Of a DNA stretch of 64,000 nt, positions 1 through 10,300 are shown one piece after another (the stretch's first letter is position 1; each line of letters starts with the position of its first letter). The notes under the pieces are model-generated. The model worked only from the letters and a program-made list of their open reading frames with translations. It did not search any database and was not told where the DNA came from. Source of the stretch: Beta vulgaris subsp. vulgaris (lineage: Eukaryota; Streptophyta; Magnoliopsida; Caryophyllales; Amaranthaceae). The stretch is taken from positions 12,058,779 to 12,122,778 of the forward strand of contig NC_079206.1 of assembly GCF_026745355.1 (NCBI RefSeq), in the 5' to 3' direction. A program made the translations under genes and the position numbers.

Positions 1-539
1 ATTGAGGAGGAAAATTACATAGTGATAAAATGCATGGGATACTTGTCAGTTTCCATGTATTTTTGAGGGGGGAAAAAGGAGTGGAGAATATGTTTGGGGC
101 TTGGTGGCCTAGTGGGGAAGCAATTTCTCTATTTCATAATCAGTAGGTATGAGAAAATTTCAACAGCTAAAATAAAATTTGAGAAAGGAAACTTCAACTA
201 TAGATGGGAATACCAACTAAAATAGCATAACCACAAAATTGAAAATTTATTTAAGCCCTAAAATTTTTCCATGTTATAGGAAACTTGTGTTATATATAAC
301 AAAAAAAAAAAAAAGTGGTAAACAAAAAGCATGACCTAGAAGTCAATGGCATACGAAAAGGATGAGTCCAGGGAAAGAGCTACTAGTGTTACTAATGTAA
401 ACCTACCTTCTATCTTCCAAATCCAGTGGCCTTGTATGAGCATGGGATAAGAAGCTCAATTCAATATACGTTTTGTCAACCTTCTAATATTAATGTAACT
501 AGATAACTTGGCCCGTATTAAAATTTATAACTAGTATTT
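1..539. other. AT-rich intergenic stretch, no gene seen
   Basis: No open reading frame, tRNA-like box or terminal inverted repeat could be supported here. There is only AT-rich sequence with a poly-A run near 300-314. Confidence 0.5.
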
Positions 540-571
540 TTGGTCCTGGTAATGCATGGAGCAGTTACGAG

Positions 572-700
572 AATCAAGGTTGGCCTAGTGGTTGTAAGGT
601 CCTCCTTCCTCCACAGGGGGTTTGATTCTCAACCCTTGCAAGAAGGATCTCCAATTTTCTCCCTTTCTTGCAAGGGTATTCTCCTCACCTTAAAAAAAAA
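572..700 (+). mobile_element. tRNA-derived SINE with target-site duplication
   Basis: The head contains an A-box-like GGCCTAGTGGTTGTAAGG and a B-box-like GGTTTGATTCTCAACCC, the arrangement of a tRNA-derived RNA polymerase III promoter. The 3' end is an A run (692-700). The sequence TGCATGGAGCAGT occurs both before the head (553-565) and directly after the A run (701-713), as expected for a target-site duplication. The copy therefore inserted in plus orientation. The family is not identified. Confidence 0.7.
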
Positions 701-1253
701 TGCATGGAGCAGTGACAATTATCAAATATATTATTATTTATAAGTTTCATAATTGATTTTATTAGCTTTTCGTAAGACATAATAAATTGTTTTTAAAAAA
801 ACTTTCAAGGAATTGGGGATAAAATAACAATGTCAATGAAATTGGGGTAAGAGAATGTGATTACCTTATAGAAGTGTAAAAGGCTTTGTCTATATATGAA
901 TAGTTATACATATAATTATAAGACTTTATTATATTTTAGTTTGAAACATTAAACATTGAAATTGTAATGAATTGGTGGTTAAACTCTCACATATGTTGAA
1001 TTTCTAGTAGCTACACATTGTTAATATTTTTTAATGAGATCATAAATAGTTGCATTAGAAGCTTGAGTAAAGTGTCCCATGACCCCGTACCTTTGATAGG
1101 AACGTCTTTTAATATATTTGTATACATAAAGGGTGTGTGATAATTTGTCACTTTTATTGATTTAGTGTATGCATGTAACTAAATTTGCACGAATGATTAA
1201 TTCCTCTCTTTACAACGAACAATAGTCATAAGAAGAGCAAATTGAAGATATAT

Positions 1254-1800
1254 TATAAAATAGAGAACGTATTGTGTCGGACTCGTCCGACCATAATCTT
1301 GGTCGGACGACTTTCAGGTGGTTCCAATTTTTGTCAGGTAGTCTTCATTTTTTTTCAGGTAGTTCCAATTTTTTTTCAGGTAGTCTTCATTTTGTTTTCA
1401 GTTAGTCTTCTTTGTTTTTCAATGGGTTTTTGTGCTTCAGTTAGACTTACTTGGGTTTCAGTTGGTCTTTATTCTTTTTCAGGTAGTCTACATTTTCTTC
1501 AGGTAGTCTTCATTTTGTTTCAGTTAGTCCATTATTTCTTTCAGTTGGCCCATTATTTCTTTCAGTTGGTCCAACTGAAAGAAAAGAAAGTCCAACTGAA
1601 AGAAAAGAAAGTCTAACTGAAAGAAAAGAAAGTCCAACTGAAAGAAAAGAAAGTCCAACTGAAATAAAAGAAAGTCTAACTGAAAGAAAAGAAAGTCCAA
1701 CTGAAAGAAAACAAAGACCAACTGAAAAGAAAACAAAACACTAACCTCTGCTTTCTCTCACTTTCTCCTTCTTCTTCATTCCTCTTAGCTGATTTTTTTC
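1254..1800. repeat. Left inverted arm of foldback element
   Basis: The arm begins with the 1261-1310 terminal repeat. From 1310 to 1567 it has units of the form TTTCAGGTAGTCTTCATTTT. At 1561-1583 the unit flips orientation around the near-palindrome CAGTTGGTCCAACTG, and 1575-1735 is a run of CCAACTGAAAGAAAAGAAAGT units. It ends in a non-repetitive segment shared with the right arm (1741-1800). The arm can therefore fold on itself as well as pair with the other arm. Confidence 0.75.
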
Positions 1801-1940
1801 TTCTTTGTTAGATTATGAAATTATTGCAGCTCACTTCAACTTCAAGTTAAACAATTTTTTTTTTTTGATAAAGTAGTAACTATCTTAACAAAGAAAGACA
1901 ATTGTAACACAAAAACTTTGATGACATGCTGAATGCAAAC

Positions 1941-2280
1941 TTAAGCTTCTGTGTTTGCCTCCAGCAACTGGCGTAAATCCAACTGAAGTTCATCAAAATT
2001 CCTTGAAACAGACAATAAGCAGTTAATCTTCTTGCGCTGCACAAGCTTAATGGTCACATCATCGTCTACAATTCGAACATCGACTTGTGTGTCCTTACTC
2101 TTCCTTTGGATTATCCATGAGCTTCGGAGTTGCTTAGCAGCTAACCCATCGAAGTCCCCATCTGGGTCGGGTTTAAGCAGCTAACCCATCGAAGTCCCCA
2201 TCTGGGTCGGGTTTTACCACGGCCACGCCATCGTTACAGTTACTGCCACCGCTATGAGTATCCTCAGTAGTACTCTTATG
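1941..2280 (-). pseudogene. Captured fragment of a bHLH10/89/91-like transcription factor gene
   Basis: Read on the minus strand, the segment encodes STTEDTHSGGSNCNDGVAVV, then KPDPDGDFDGLAAKQLRSSW, then IIQRKSKDTQVDVRIVDDDV, TIKLVQRKKINCLLSVSRNF and DELQLDLRQLLEANTEA, followed by TAA at 1941-1943. The WIIQRKSK-x-TQVDVRIVDD-VTIKLVQRKKINCLL block matches my memory of the region after the bHLH domain in the tapetal bHLH10, bHLH89 and bHLH91 proteins. No basic helix-loop-helix region is present, and a 40-bp tandem duplication at 2136-2214 shifts the frame and adds stops. It lies inside the foldback element, so it is best read as gene capture and not as a working gene. Family assignment is from recall only. 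Confidence 0.7.
2136..2214. repeat. 40-bp tandem duplication inside captured bHLH fragment
   Basis: AGCAGCTAACCCATCGAAGT and the sequence after it are repeated with a period of 40 bp, starting at 2136 and 2176. Because 40 is not a multiple of three, it breaks the captured reading frame. Confidence 0.9.
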
Positions 2281-2340
2281 AAGAAGAAGAAGAAGATAGA
2301 GGAGAGAGAATGTGACCTAAAAAGTGAAATAGAGAGAAGA

Positions 2341-2398
2341 TGTATTGGGCTCAGCCCGTCTGACAGTAAACAATACGTCAGACGGTCTGACCCAATAC
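2341..2398. repeat. Hairpin resembling the element's terminal repeats
   Basis: GTATTGGGCTCAGCCCGTCTG pairs with its imperfect complement CAGACGGTCTGACCCAATAC about 20 bp later. The sequence resembles the outer termini of the surrounding element (GTATTGTGTCGG...GTCCGACC), so it may be an old element end. Confidence 0.5.
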
Positions 2399-2460
2399 TT
2401 TCACTATAAAATAAGTATAGAATAGAAAATTTTTAATGGGCTGAGCACCCAACCTGGGAA

Positions 2461-2992
2461 AAGGGGTGTAAATTGGGCTAGTCGCGGGCCTGAATATTAC
2501 GTATAGCAAGTATCCAAAAACCCGAATCTTTTGGTTTTCGATTTTTTCTTTTTTCAAAAAATTAAAGTTTTCTTTTTTTTTTTTCTTACCCTCGAAAGGT
2601 TCCCTGCATGCTCACTGATCACTTTTAGTTGGCACTCTCTTGCCTATTTGCTAATATTTGTTAGCAGAAGATCATAAAATTTCTCTTTCTAATTGATCAA
2701 TTAAGCACTAAAGATTCAAGAATTGGTGTAGTTTAGCCTTCTTTTTCTCACTACTTCACTAAGACCATTTGGAATTACTATCGTTACACTCGGCAGTGGT
2801 GTGTTAATTTTTTTGCAACAAAGTGTTAGTAATGTTGTGCGTATGGACTATGGTAATGTTGAATTCGATTAATTATTCCCGGGTACCATACGACTCTCGG
2901 GAAAAATCGGATACCCGAATTTCCCAGGTTAGGTCACCGGAAGGTATTACAGTTATCCCGCATATCCGAGTATTCAGTTATAAACACCCCTT
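2461..2992. mobile_element. Possible hAT-like MITE nested in the foldback element
   Basis: The left end AAGGGGTGTAAATTGGGCTAG and the complement of the right end, AAGGGGTGTTTATAAC, look like hAT termini. The interior has the xxATCCGAAAACCCGAA style common in plant hAT MITEs. The flanking 8-mers do not match, so no target duplication supports it. Confidence 0.35.
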
Positions 2993-3912
2993 GAAGGGGG
3001 CATATTATAAAATTTAGAAGTTGATCATCGATCTATTATAATCAATAAATTATGACGAGAGTTCAATATATTATACTCAACAAATGTAACATGATTGACA
3101 AATTTTACATTCACAATGTTGATCTTTGTCGAAATTATGTAGCTTTCACAAACTAAATATTGAGCTAAAATATCAGTCATTGTTATTTGTTCATATTTTT
3201 ACTCATTTGCTAAATCACGCCCTAGAATTTCCTGGTAACGCCCTGTATTTGTATAAAATACTGTATTTTTGTATTTTTTATTTTCTTCTCTTTCCTCACT
3301 TCCCCTTCTTCTTCCACACTACCATCACCTTCATGCCCCCTCCACCACCACCACCACCACCACCACCACCAACACCTATCTGAACTATGCATTTAAAAAT
3401 CATCATACGATCAATAAATTCATCAAAAATTAGAAATGTCTCAGAATGAAGGCAGTAGTGAGATTGTAATCATCGAATTTCATACAATTACACACATCTT
3501 GTTCTCTTATTCCATCTGCATAACTATATATATATACAAGATAATAGGCAGGGGAAGCAACCAATATCCCTAAACCTACGGCTAGAAATCTGTAAAAGAT
3601 AGAAATATGTAAAAGATATATTAGCTACCTAACTTAGATAACAAATATATCCCAAATATATATCCCAAATATTTTCATCCCATATTTATCTTATTAGATT
3701 GCTTCATTGACAAATTAATTAAAAATAATTATAGATTGAAAAAAAGGAAAAAAAAAAACCAAACACCACCACCGACACAACACCGCCGCCGCCGCTGCAC
3801 CTCCGCCGCCACACCACTGGACCACCACCGACACAACACCACCACCGTAGCTCCACACCACCTTCTCCTCTGTTTTATTCCTTTCTGAAATTTTTTTAAA
3901 AAAAAAAAATAG

Positions 3913-4035
3913 GTAGGCGTCCACCATGGACGCTCCACCACCGTGGAGGCGTCCATGGCAGGCGCTCCACCACATGGTGAGGCGCCTGCCATGGACGCCT
4001 CCACCGGTGGTGGAGCGTCCACGGTAGACGCCTAC
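3913..4035. repeat. GC-rich near-perfect hairpin, about 60-bp arms
   Basis: GTAGGCGTCCACCATGGACG at the left pairs with the complement of CGTCCACGGTAGACGCCTAC at the right, and the match continues to a centre near 3974. It is flanked by mirrored AATTTTTTT/AAAAAAA tracts. It reads open in several frames only because it is GC-rich. Confidence 0.85.
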
Positions 4036-4070
4036 CAATTTTTTTTTAAAAAAAAAAATTCAGAAAAAAA

Positions 4071-4128
4071 TGGGGCGCCCACCAAAGACGCCCCACCACC
4101 GGTGGAGGCGTCCTTGGCAGGCGCCCCA
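4071..4128. repeat. Second GC-rich hairpin of the same sequence family
   Basis: TGGGGCGCCCACCAAAGACG pairs with the complement of the right half ending GGCAGGCGCCCCA. The central CACCACCGGTGGAGGCGTCC is shared with the hairpin at 3913-4035, so the two are diverged copies. Confidence 0.8.
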
Positions 4129-4150
4129 TTTTTTCAAAAAAAAAAAAATT

Positions 4151-4250
4151 AACATATGTTTTGCAATCCTCACTAGAAGAATATTCAACATCTGTTTTGC
4201 AATCCTCACTAGAAGAATATTCAACATCTGTTTTGCAATCCTCACTACAA
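4151..4250. repeat. 36-bp tandem repeat, almost three copies
   Basis: Units beginning AACATCTGTTTTGCAATCCT start at 4151, 4187 and 4223. The copies are nearly identical, with one base change in the first and decay at the end of the third. There are no spacers, so it is not a CRISPR array. Confidence 0.9.
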
Positions 4251-4254
4251 CCAT

Positions 4255-4999
4255 AAAAAAACCAGCTAAGAGGAATGAAGAAGAAGGAAAAGTGAGAGAA
4301 AACAGAGGTTAGTGTTTTGTTTTTCAGTTGGACTTTGTTTTTCAGTTGGACTTTGTTTTCTTTCAGTTGGACTTTGTTTTTCTTTCAGTTGGCTTTGTTT
4401 TTTTCAGTTGGACTTTGTTTCTTTCAGTTGGACTTTGTTTTGTTTCAGTTGGACTTTTTTTTCAGTTGGACTACCTGAAAAAAAAATGAAGACTACCTGA
4501 AAAATAATGAAGACTACCTGAAAAAAAATGAAGACTACCTGAAAAAGAATAAAGACCAACTGAAACCCAAAGTAAGTCTAACGGAAGTACAAAAACCAAC
4601 TGAAAAAAAAAGAAGACTAACTGAAAACAAAATGAAGACTACCTGAAAAATAATAAAGACCAACTGAAACCCAAAGTAAGTCTAACTGAAGTACAAAAAC
4701 CAACTGAAAAAAAAGAAGACTAACTGAAAACAAAATGAAGACTACCTGAAAAATAATAAAGACCAACTGAAACCCAAAGTAAGTCTAACTGAAGTACAAA
4801 AACCAACTGAAAAAAAAAGAAGACTAACTGAAAACAAAATGAAGACTACCTGAAAAAAAAATGAAGGCTACCTGAAAAAAATTAAGACTACCTGAAAAAA
4901 AATTAAGACTAACTGAAAAAAAATTGGAACCACCTGAAAGTCGTCCGACCAAAGATTATGGTCGGACGAGTCCGACACAATACGTTCTCTATTTTTATA
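4255..4999. repeat. Right inverted arm of foldback element with ~104-bp tandem units
   Basis: This is the reverse complement of the left arm in overall order. 4265-4313 matches 1741-1790, 4318-4470 is TTTCAGTTGGACTTTG units, and after about 4470 the repeats read GACTACCTGAAAA. A higher-order unit of about 103-104 bp starts with CAACTGAAACCCAAAG at 4557, 4661 and 4764. The left arm has this motif set only once, so the right arm grew by tandem duplication after or during element formation. Confidence 0.75.
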
Positions 5000-5062
5000 C
5001 TAACCTATCAATTTCAAACGTTCGAACATAAAAATGCAGGAATTCCCTTTGTTCTTTTTAGG

Positions 5063-6268
5063 ATTTTTTAACTAGAATAATATAAACTTTTGCCCGTTCT
5101 CTCATAATAATACAAACTTTTGATTATTTTTAAATAATACAAACTTTTGTCCAAAAATTCTCCAGTAGGATATGACCAGTTAGTTACTTGTTGGTGCAGG
5201 TAAATTGCTTACTTGGCACTCACTTCTTCTTCCTTGTTTGCTCTGGTTCTTCTTCCTCCTTTTTTTTCATTTCATTCTTCTCTCTTGCTCCCCCTCCACT
5301 GTGTTTCTCCCTTACCCACCCCTTCCCGCTCCACTGCCCATTTCCCCTGGCAGAGCCGCCCCCTTCCCCCCAGACAGTTGCCACCCCCTCGCCCCACTGC
5401 TAACTACCCTTTGACCACCACCAACACCAAATCGCACCTCACCCAGTCGAATCAGCTCCCCTCTACCCCTGAAACAACCCATCACCCACCTATAAATAGC
5501 CGCAACACGCAAAACAACCTCTCACCTACCTGAAATCAGACCCCAGAAATTAGGCCCCTACCTAAAACCTACCACCATATCTCGAAATCAGCCCCACCCA
5601 GAAACAATGGTGGTGATGTTTTGCTTTGGCTATTTATTTAGGGTGGTTTGGAATTTTTATTTTGTGGGTAATTTGGGGTTCGTGGTGGTGAGTGTTGTGT
5701 TGATAGGATTTAGTGGGTGGGTTCATAGTGATTGTGGCTGGATTTTGTGTATTTCGGGGGTGAAGGAGTGGAGGGGGATGGTATTCGAGGCTGGGTGGCT
5801 GGGATTGGTGGTTTTCGGGGGTGAGGTGGTTGGGTTTGGTGGTTTTCAGGGGTGAACAAGTGGTGGGGGCGGTTTTCGAGGTTGAACGAGTGGTGGGGGT
5901 GGTTTCGAGGGTGTGGGAGAGAGACTTGGTGTTTTCAAGGGTAGAGGAAGGGGTAGTGATGTTTTCTAGGGTGGATGAGGGGAGACGTGGTGTTGTCTGT
6001 GTTTAGGGTGGGAGAGGAGGAAGGGGGAAAAGGGAAGAGTCTAATGGTTTCATGATAAGGTTTCAATTGGTAGGGACTAGGGGGAGGGGAGGAGAGAGAA
6101 AGAGATTTTCGGTTATTGAAAATTTTCTTTTACATGTTTCACATGTTAAAGGTCACATTGCCCAACTGGAGTAATTCTAGACAAAAGTTTATATTATTTA
6201 AAAATAATCAAAAATCTGTATTATTGCAAGAGAATGAACAAAAATGTGTATTATTGTAGTTAAAAAAT
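5063..6268. mobile_element. MULE-like element with ~110-bp terminal inverted repeats
   Basis: ATTTTTTAACTAGAATAATA opens the left end, and its imperfect complement closes the right end at 6268. The inverted match continues through TTTTGATTATTTTTAAATAA and AAACTTTTGTC to CTCCAGT at about 5166. The interior is pyrimidine-rich on the left half and purine-rich on the right half, giving several spurious open frames. No transposase motif and no clear 9-bp duplication were found. Confidence 0.6.
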
Positions 6269-7360
6269 TCTTCTTCTTATTCTTTCTGTTTACTTTTTCA
6301 CTTCTATCAATGCACAATTTATATTGTTAATATCTTTAATTACATATTAGTAAAAATTATGAAATTTTGAAAATCAAACAAGACTCCACATATTAAAAAT
6401 TTAGAAAATTATCTAAACTCTTAAATAGTTTAGACCTCCAAATAAAAAAAGGACAAAAAAGTAGAGACATATGTTTAAGAAAGACGGAAAGAATCCAAAT
6501 TTAGATATTAAATGCTCCGTTTTGTATAAGACCATAGCATTAAAAGTAGCAAATAAAGTTTTTTCCACCAGCAATTGCAACAAAACTGATGAAAAATTCT
6601 TAAGCAATATTCTCTAAGATGACTCTTAATTTACATTATTTAATAAAAAGGACAGCTAAATTTCAAACATACAGATTTTCTTTCAATTTAAAAAACAGGA
6701 TTACTAGCTGTAGGCGGTAAAGATGAATTCAAAGGCAAAGTGTGGTTTCCCTTTCTAGTTAGCACGTTGGCTGAAGACGCAGCTTTAGATTTGGTCGTGC
6801 AAAACAGCAAAAGTTGCTCCAACGACAGCTTACATACATTTCTAATCAATATTACAAAACCAACTCAAAGGATTGAAATCATTTAAACAAGGACCAATCC
6901 ACTCTACCTTATAAAGTACGTACAAATTATCGGCATGCTGGAATTGCAGAAATTGATGCCAAAAAACCCATTGTGAACCTGAAGCACAAAAAAACTAATT
7001 AATGCAATGATGCCCCTACTTTCAAATCCTATAATCTTTTGAATGCCAAGTCATTGGCCTTAAACACATAACAAAATCTAAGCTCCTGCCTTAGTAGATA
7101 TACAAACATACGCGGGACGAATGACTTCATTGAACAAAATAAATACGCTTAATCTTGCTTGTCTATTAGCTAGCCATACAGCACGCAACAAGCCGAATGG
7201 TCGATTACCGTAGCTTGCAAACTGAAATAGATCAATGACTGGTCTGTAAACTTTTGCTGGACCATTGTTGCAATATAACATTCTCATAAGGATTCAACCT
7301 GTTCTCATTCTCGTTCTTGAAGTTCATGTGATATATAGTGGCATACTTCACATCCATTCG
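6269..7360. other. Downstream region of the transporter gene, extent of 3' UTR unresolved
   Basis: It lies directly 3' of the minus-strand transporter stop codon. Short open frames occur on the minus strand (a 69-codon frame at 7078-7287 and one near 6670-6830), but none shows a family I recognise. The simplest reading is 3' UTR followed by intergenic DNA. No clear poly(A) signal could be fixed. Confidence 0.4.
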
Positions 7361-10300
7361 TCACCTTTGGTCACTCAAGAGAGGTCGAGATTCAGCACCT
7401 GACAAGGTCGATAGAGAATTGTTAGAAATCAGAGTAGCAGCCAGAAGGAAAGGGTCTACTTTTAAACATCACTTATACATGGAGCTGGAAGAGTATCTTG
7501 TAAAACTGTCAGAATTTTTCTGCTCATATAACAATTTCAGAAGAGTATAAAGCAAATAGGCAAAGTAACATATGCAGCTATAGATCAGACTTCATTTTCA
7601 TTATGAGCATGAACTTCATTTAATTTTATGAGTTATGGGGTACCACCCTTTAAATCTGGTTATTTGCAGGATTGTCAGCTCATGGCCTGTACAGTAGGCG
7701 GCAATATATGGTTGTAATGAAAATGTAATTCAGTGTGATTTTGCAAGGAAAATCATGTCAATATCTATGGCAATACTTATCCACCAGCAAACACCTATTC
7801 TTCTTCATAAAAATTCATTACCGCCCTTATATCACTTCGAAAGGTGGTATTGAGTGGTAATAGATTTGTATATGAAGATTAACACATGATTCAGACTGGA
7901 GTTCCATTACAATAGACATCGAATATGGATCTTCTCTGAAATTTTATATCATTACCGTCATTTATTACCACCGACTGAACGCTGTTAACGTAGCTTGATG
8001 TTGAAGAACATAAAATACTTTTCTTTATAACATGGAAAAATGAATTTTCTCATCACTGCCCCAATCTAGTCTCACATCTCTCCATTTTCACTAGCACACC
8101 ATGATGCCACCATATCTGCCCATCAGCCAACCAGTTAAACAGAGATTAAGCATCCAACATAATTGCTCTGTTTACCTCACTCAAGTAAACCCTGATTTCC
8201 CCTTAATTAAAATCAGATACCTTACCATCTGTGCACTCTTTGTTAGCGACTCTATTCCCCTCAGTTAACTACTCAATCCCACTCCAATAGAATCAACCAT
8301 CTCAACTGCAAGTCAGTCATGTCATACATAGCTCGTTAAACTTATTTTCTCTCCTCAAAACTTTTTCAGAACTAGATTGGGGTCAAAACCTATTCACCGT
8401 TCTCAGGCACTTGTTTTGTTCAGAAGAAAATGTGCTGAACTAACTCAATTTAGTTTCTGTAAAAAAAAAAAAAACAAATCCTCGAAATTCAAACTTTGTT
8501 TTACTTTGCTTTGTTACTTTCCCCAAAATCAGAGAAAGGAAGAGAAGGATATGTAGGACTTTATGGAGGGGAGGAGAGAAGGATAAAAGAATAGAATGGC
8601 ATCGAAAATATATAACTTCTTCCTCAAATAAGGTATTTGTTTAGCACCCTTACAGAAAACTACTTCCAACCAGAGAAAATCACTCTATCTCCTTCATGTC
8701 ACAAACATAAGAAAAATGGAGAAATTAATTCAGGAAGATAACTTCTACTCTGATTTGTCCATGGAAGAAGCAGAACAACAGTCCGTACTACACTACTACC
8801 CAAAGCTCTACCAGAACAGAGACATCTTTGTGAGCCTCAGTTCAGGACAACATGCCAATTCCAAAAGCAGAACTTGGAGAGCCAAATCAAACAAAGGAGG
8901 TCATGTTAACAGCTCAGGTGGGATAAAAAAACTATAGGCAGACTCCTCCTAACCACTGCTTAATTCTCTTGCCCCACACCAGTCAAATCAAACAAAGGAG
9001 GTCATCTAAACAGCTCAGTTGGGATCAAAAAGTTATCTGCAAACTCCTCCTAACACTGCTTAATTCACTTGCCCCACACCAGGCTCATTATCTCCAAATT
9101 AAGTAACTTGACGAGATCCTGGTCGAGCTTTTGGCAGAACTCAAACAAAGATGGATTTGGACGAACGCATAAACAACGCGTCAAAATTTCAGTTTAACAT
9201 AAATGTGGTCGTCCAACAAAAAGAGCAGGAGATAAACAGAGTCAGTTTATCCTGTCAAGCTATCGAGTCCTATTAGATGAGGGATAGGCCACAATTCGCA
9301 AGTGAAGACAAGAAATGTTCCATATAGAAAAAAAAACAGAAGAAAGAAGAAACCAACACACCAAAGGACCAATTATATTGCATATTGTCATATGTCTTAA
9401 TCTACAGATAACAGCAAGGTGCAGAATCTATTTTTTGGTTCGACTCCATGAGCTTATACAAAGACACGAAACTTCCCTCAGAATGTTAAAAGCAATTTAG
9501 GATAGCAAGAAATTCACCTGTAAAACTATGTGGATTATCAGATTGCTTCCTTTTGAATATGTCATTTAGTTCTGCTATAACCAGTCGTGACAGCAGCAGG
9601 CCAGCAATCAGGGCTCCAATCACCAGCATGAAAAAGACCTCATCCCATCCCTTTGTTGAAAGAAATCCGGTAAGAAGAGGACCTAGTGCTGCACCTGCTG
9701 ACCCTGTACCATCAATAATAGCAGTCACAGTCGCCAGTGCACGAGAATCCCCTTTCAGCGAGCTGTGAGTGCCCAGATCCGCAGAAACTGCAGTCGTTAT
9801 GAGTGCATACGGTCCATTGACAAATAACCCAACAACCATCATGAGGATAATGTTCGAAGTCGCGGAAACACCACCATAAAAGCGATACAAGAGCATTGAG
9901 GGGATCGCAAGATACATGAAAGTGGCTGCAGTAGTAGCTCTAGCATTAAGTTTATCCGAGAGGTGGCCAGCAACTATGCCACCTACAATGCCACCTACAT
10001 CAAAGAGAGTGGAAAGATTTCCTGCAGACTTTACGGACACATAAACTCCACCAATCTCTGCAGTCAAAATCATAAAGAGAAGGTCAATATCGCCATATCA
10101 TGTTTTATTATCCTTACAAAACCAAGGAAATCACATGTTTCAAGCTCATCACATACATAAACAAACATGAAATAGAATAAACAACATCGATGGGGTAAAA
10201 CTTCCCGCCCCACCAAAAAAAGGAATGAAGCACGGCCCAAAAGATAAGAGAAGAATATCAAGGTGAGCAATTAAAGAGGCAGTCATCTGCATCTGACTAA

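Larger units (their letters stand above)
1254..4999. mobile_element. Foldback/MULE-like element with repeat-built inverted arms
   Basis: The two ends are inverted copies. TAGAGAACGTATTGTGTCGG begins the left end, and its complement closes the right end at about 4970-4993. Both ends continue into GTCGGACGAC...CAGGTGGTTCC, then arrays of short CAGTTGG/CAGGTAG-containing repeats, then a shared stretch around CTAACCTCTG...CATTCCTCTTAGCTG (1741-1790 and its complement 4265-4313). The arms are thus about 550 and 740 bp long and largely tandem repeats, the layout described for plant foldback elements and some Mutator-like elements. The interior carries a bHLH gene fragment and two GC-rich hairpins. 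No transposase was found and no convincing 9-bp target duplication was seen, so the class is inferred. Confidence 0.7.

Noticed and set aside
4151..4250. Regular direct repeats that might suggest a CRISPR array
   Set aside because: Copies are contiguous with no unique spacers, and the context is a plant transposon.
3715..4254. Overlapping open frames on both strands around the GC-rich hairpins and the 36-bp repeats
   Set aside because: They arise from palindromic and tandem repeat sequence. The same repeats read open in several frames and match no protein family.
5188..6006. Several open frames of 60-106 codons in GC-rich sequence
   Set aside because: Low-complexity Pro/Ser or Gly/Val strings caused by strand-biased C- and G-rich halves of a transposon-like element.
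7338..7550. Plus-strand frame of 70 codons
   Set aside because: It is antisense to the terminal exon of the transporter, whose minus-strand frame joins in phase with the upstream exon.
8057..8379. Inverted 12-mers CCCCAATCTAGT / ACTAGATTGGGG
   Set aside because: Only 12 bp match, with no flanking duplication; possibly an old MITE but not supportable.
8716..8937. Plus-strand 73-codon frame starting MEKLIQEDN
   Set aside because: Lies in the transporter intron on the opposite strand, runs into the tandem duplication, and has no recognisable domain.
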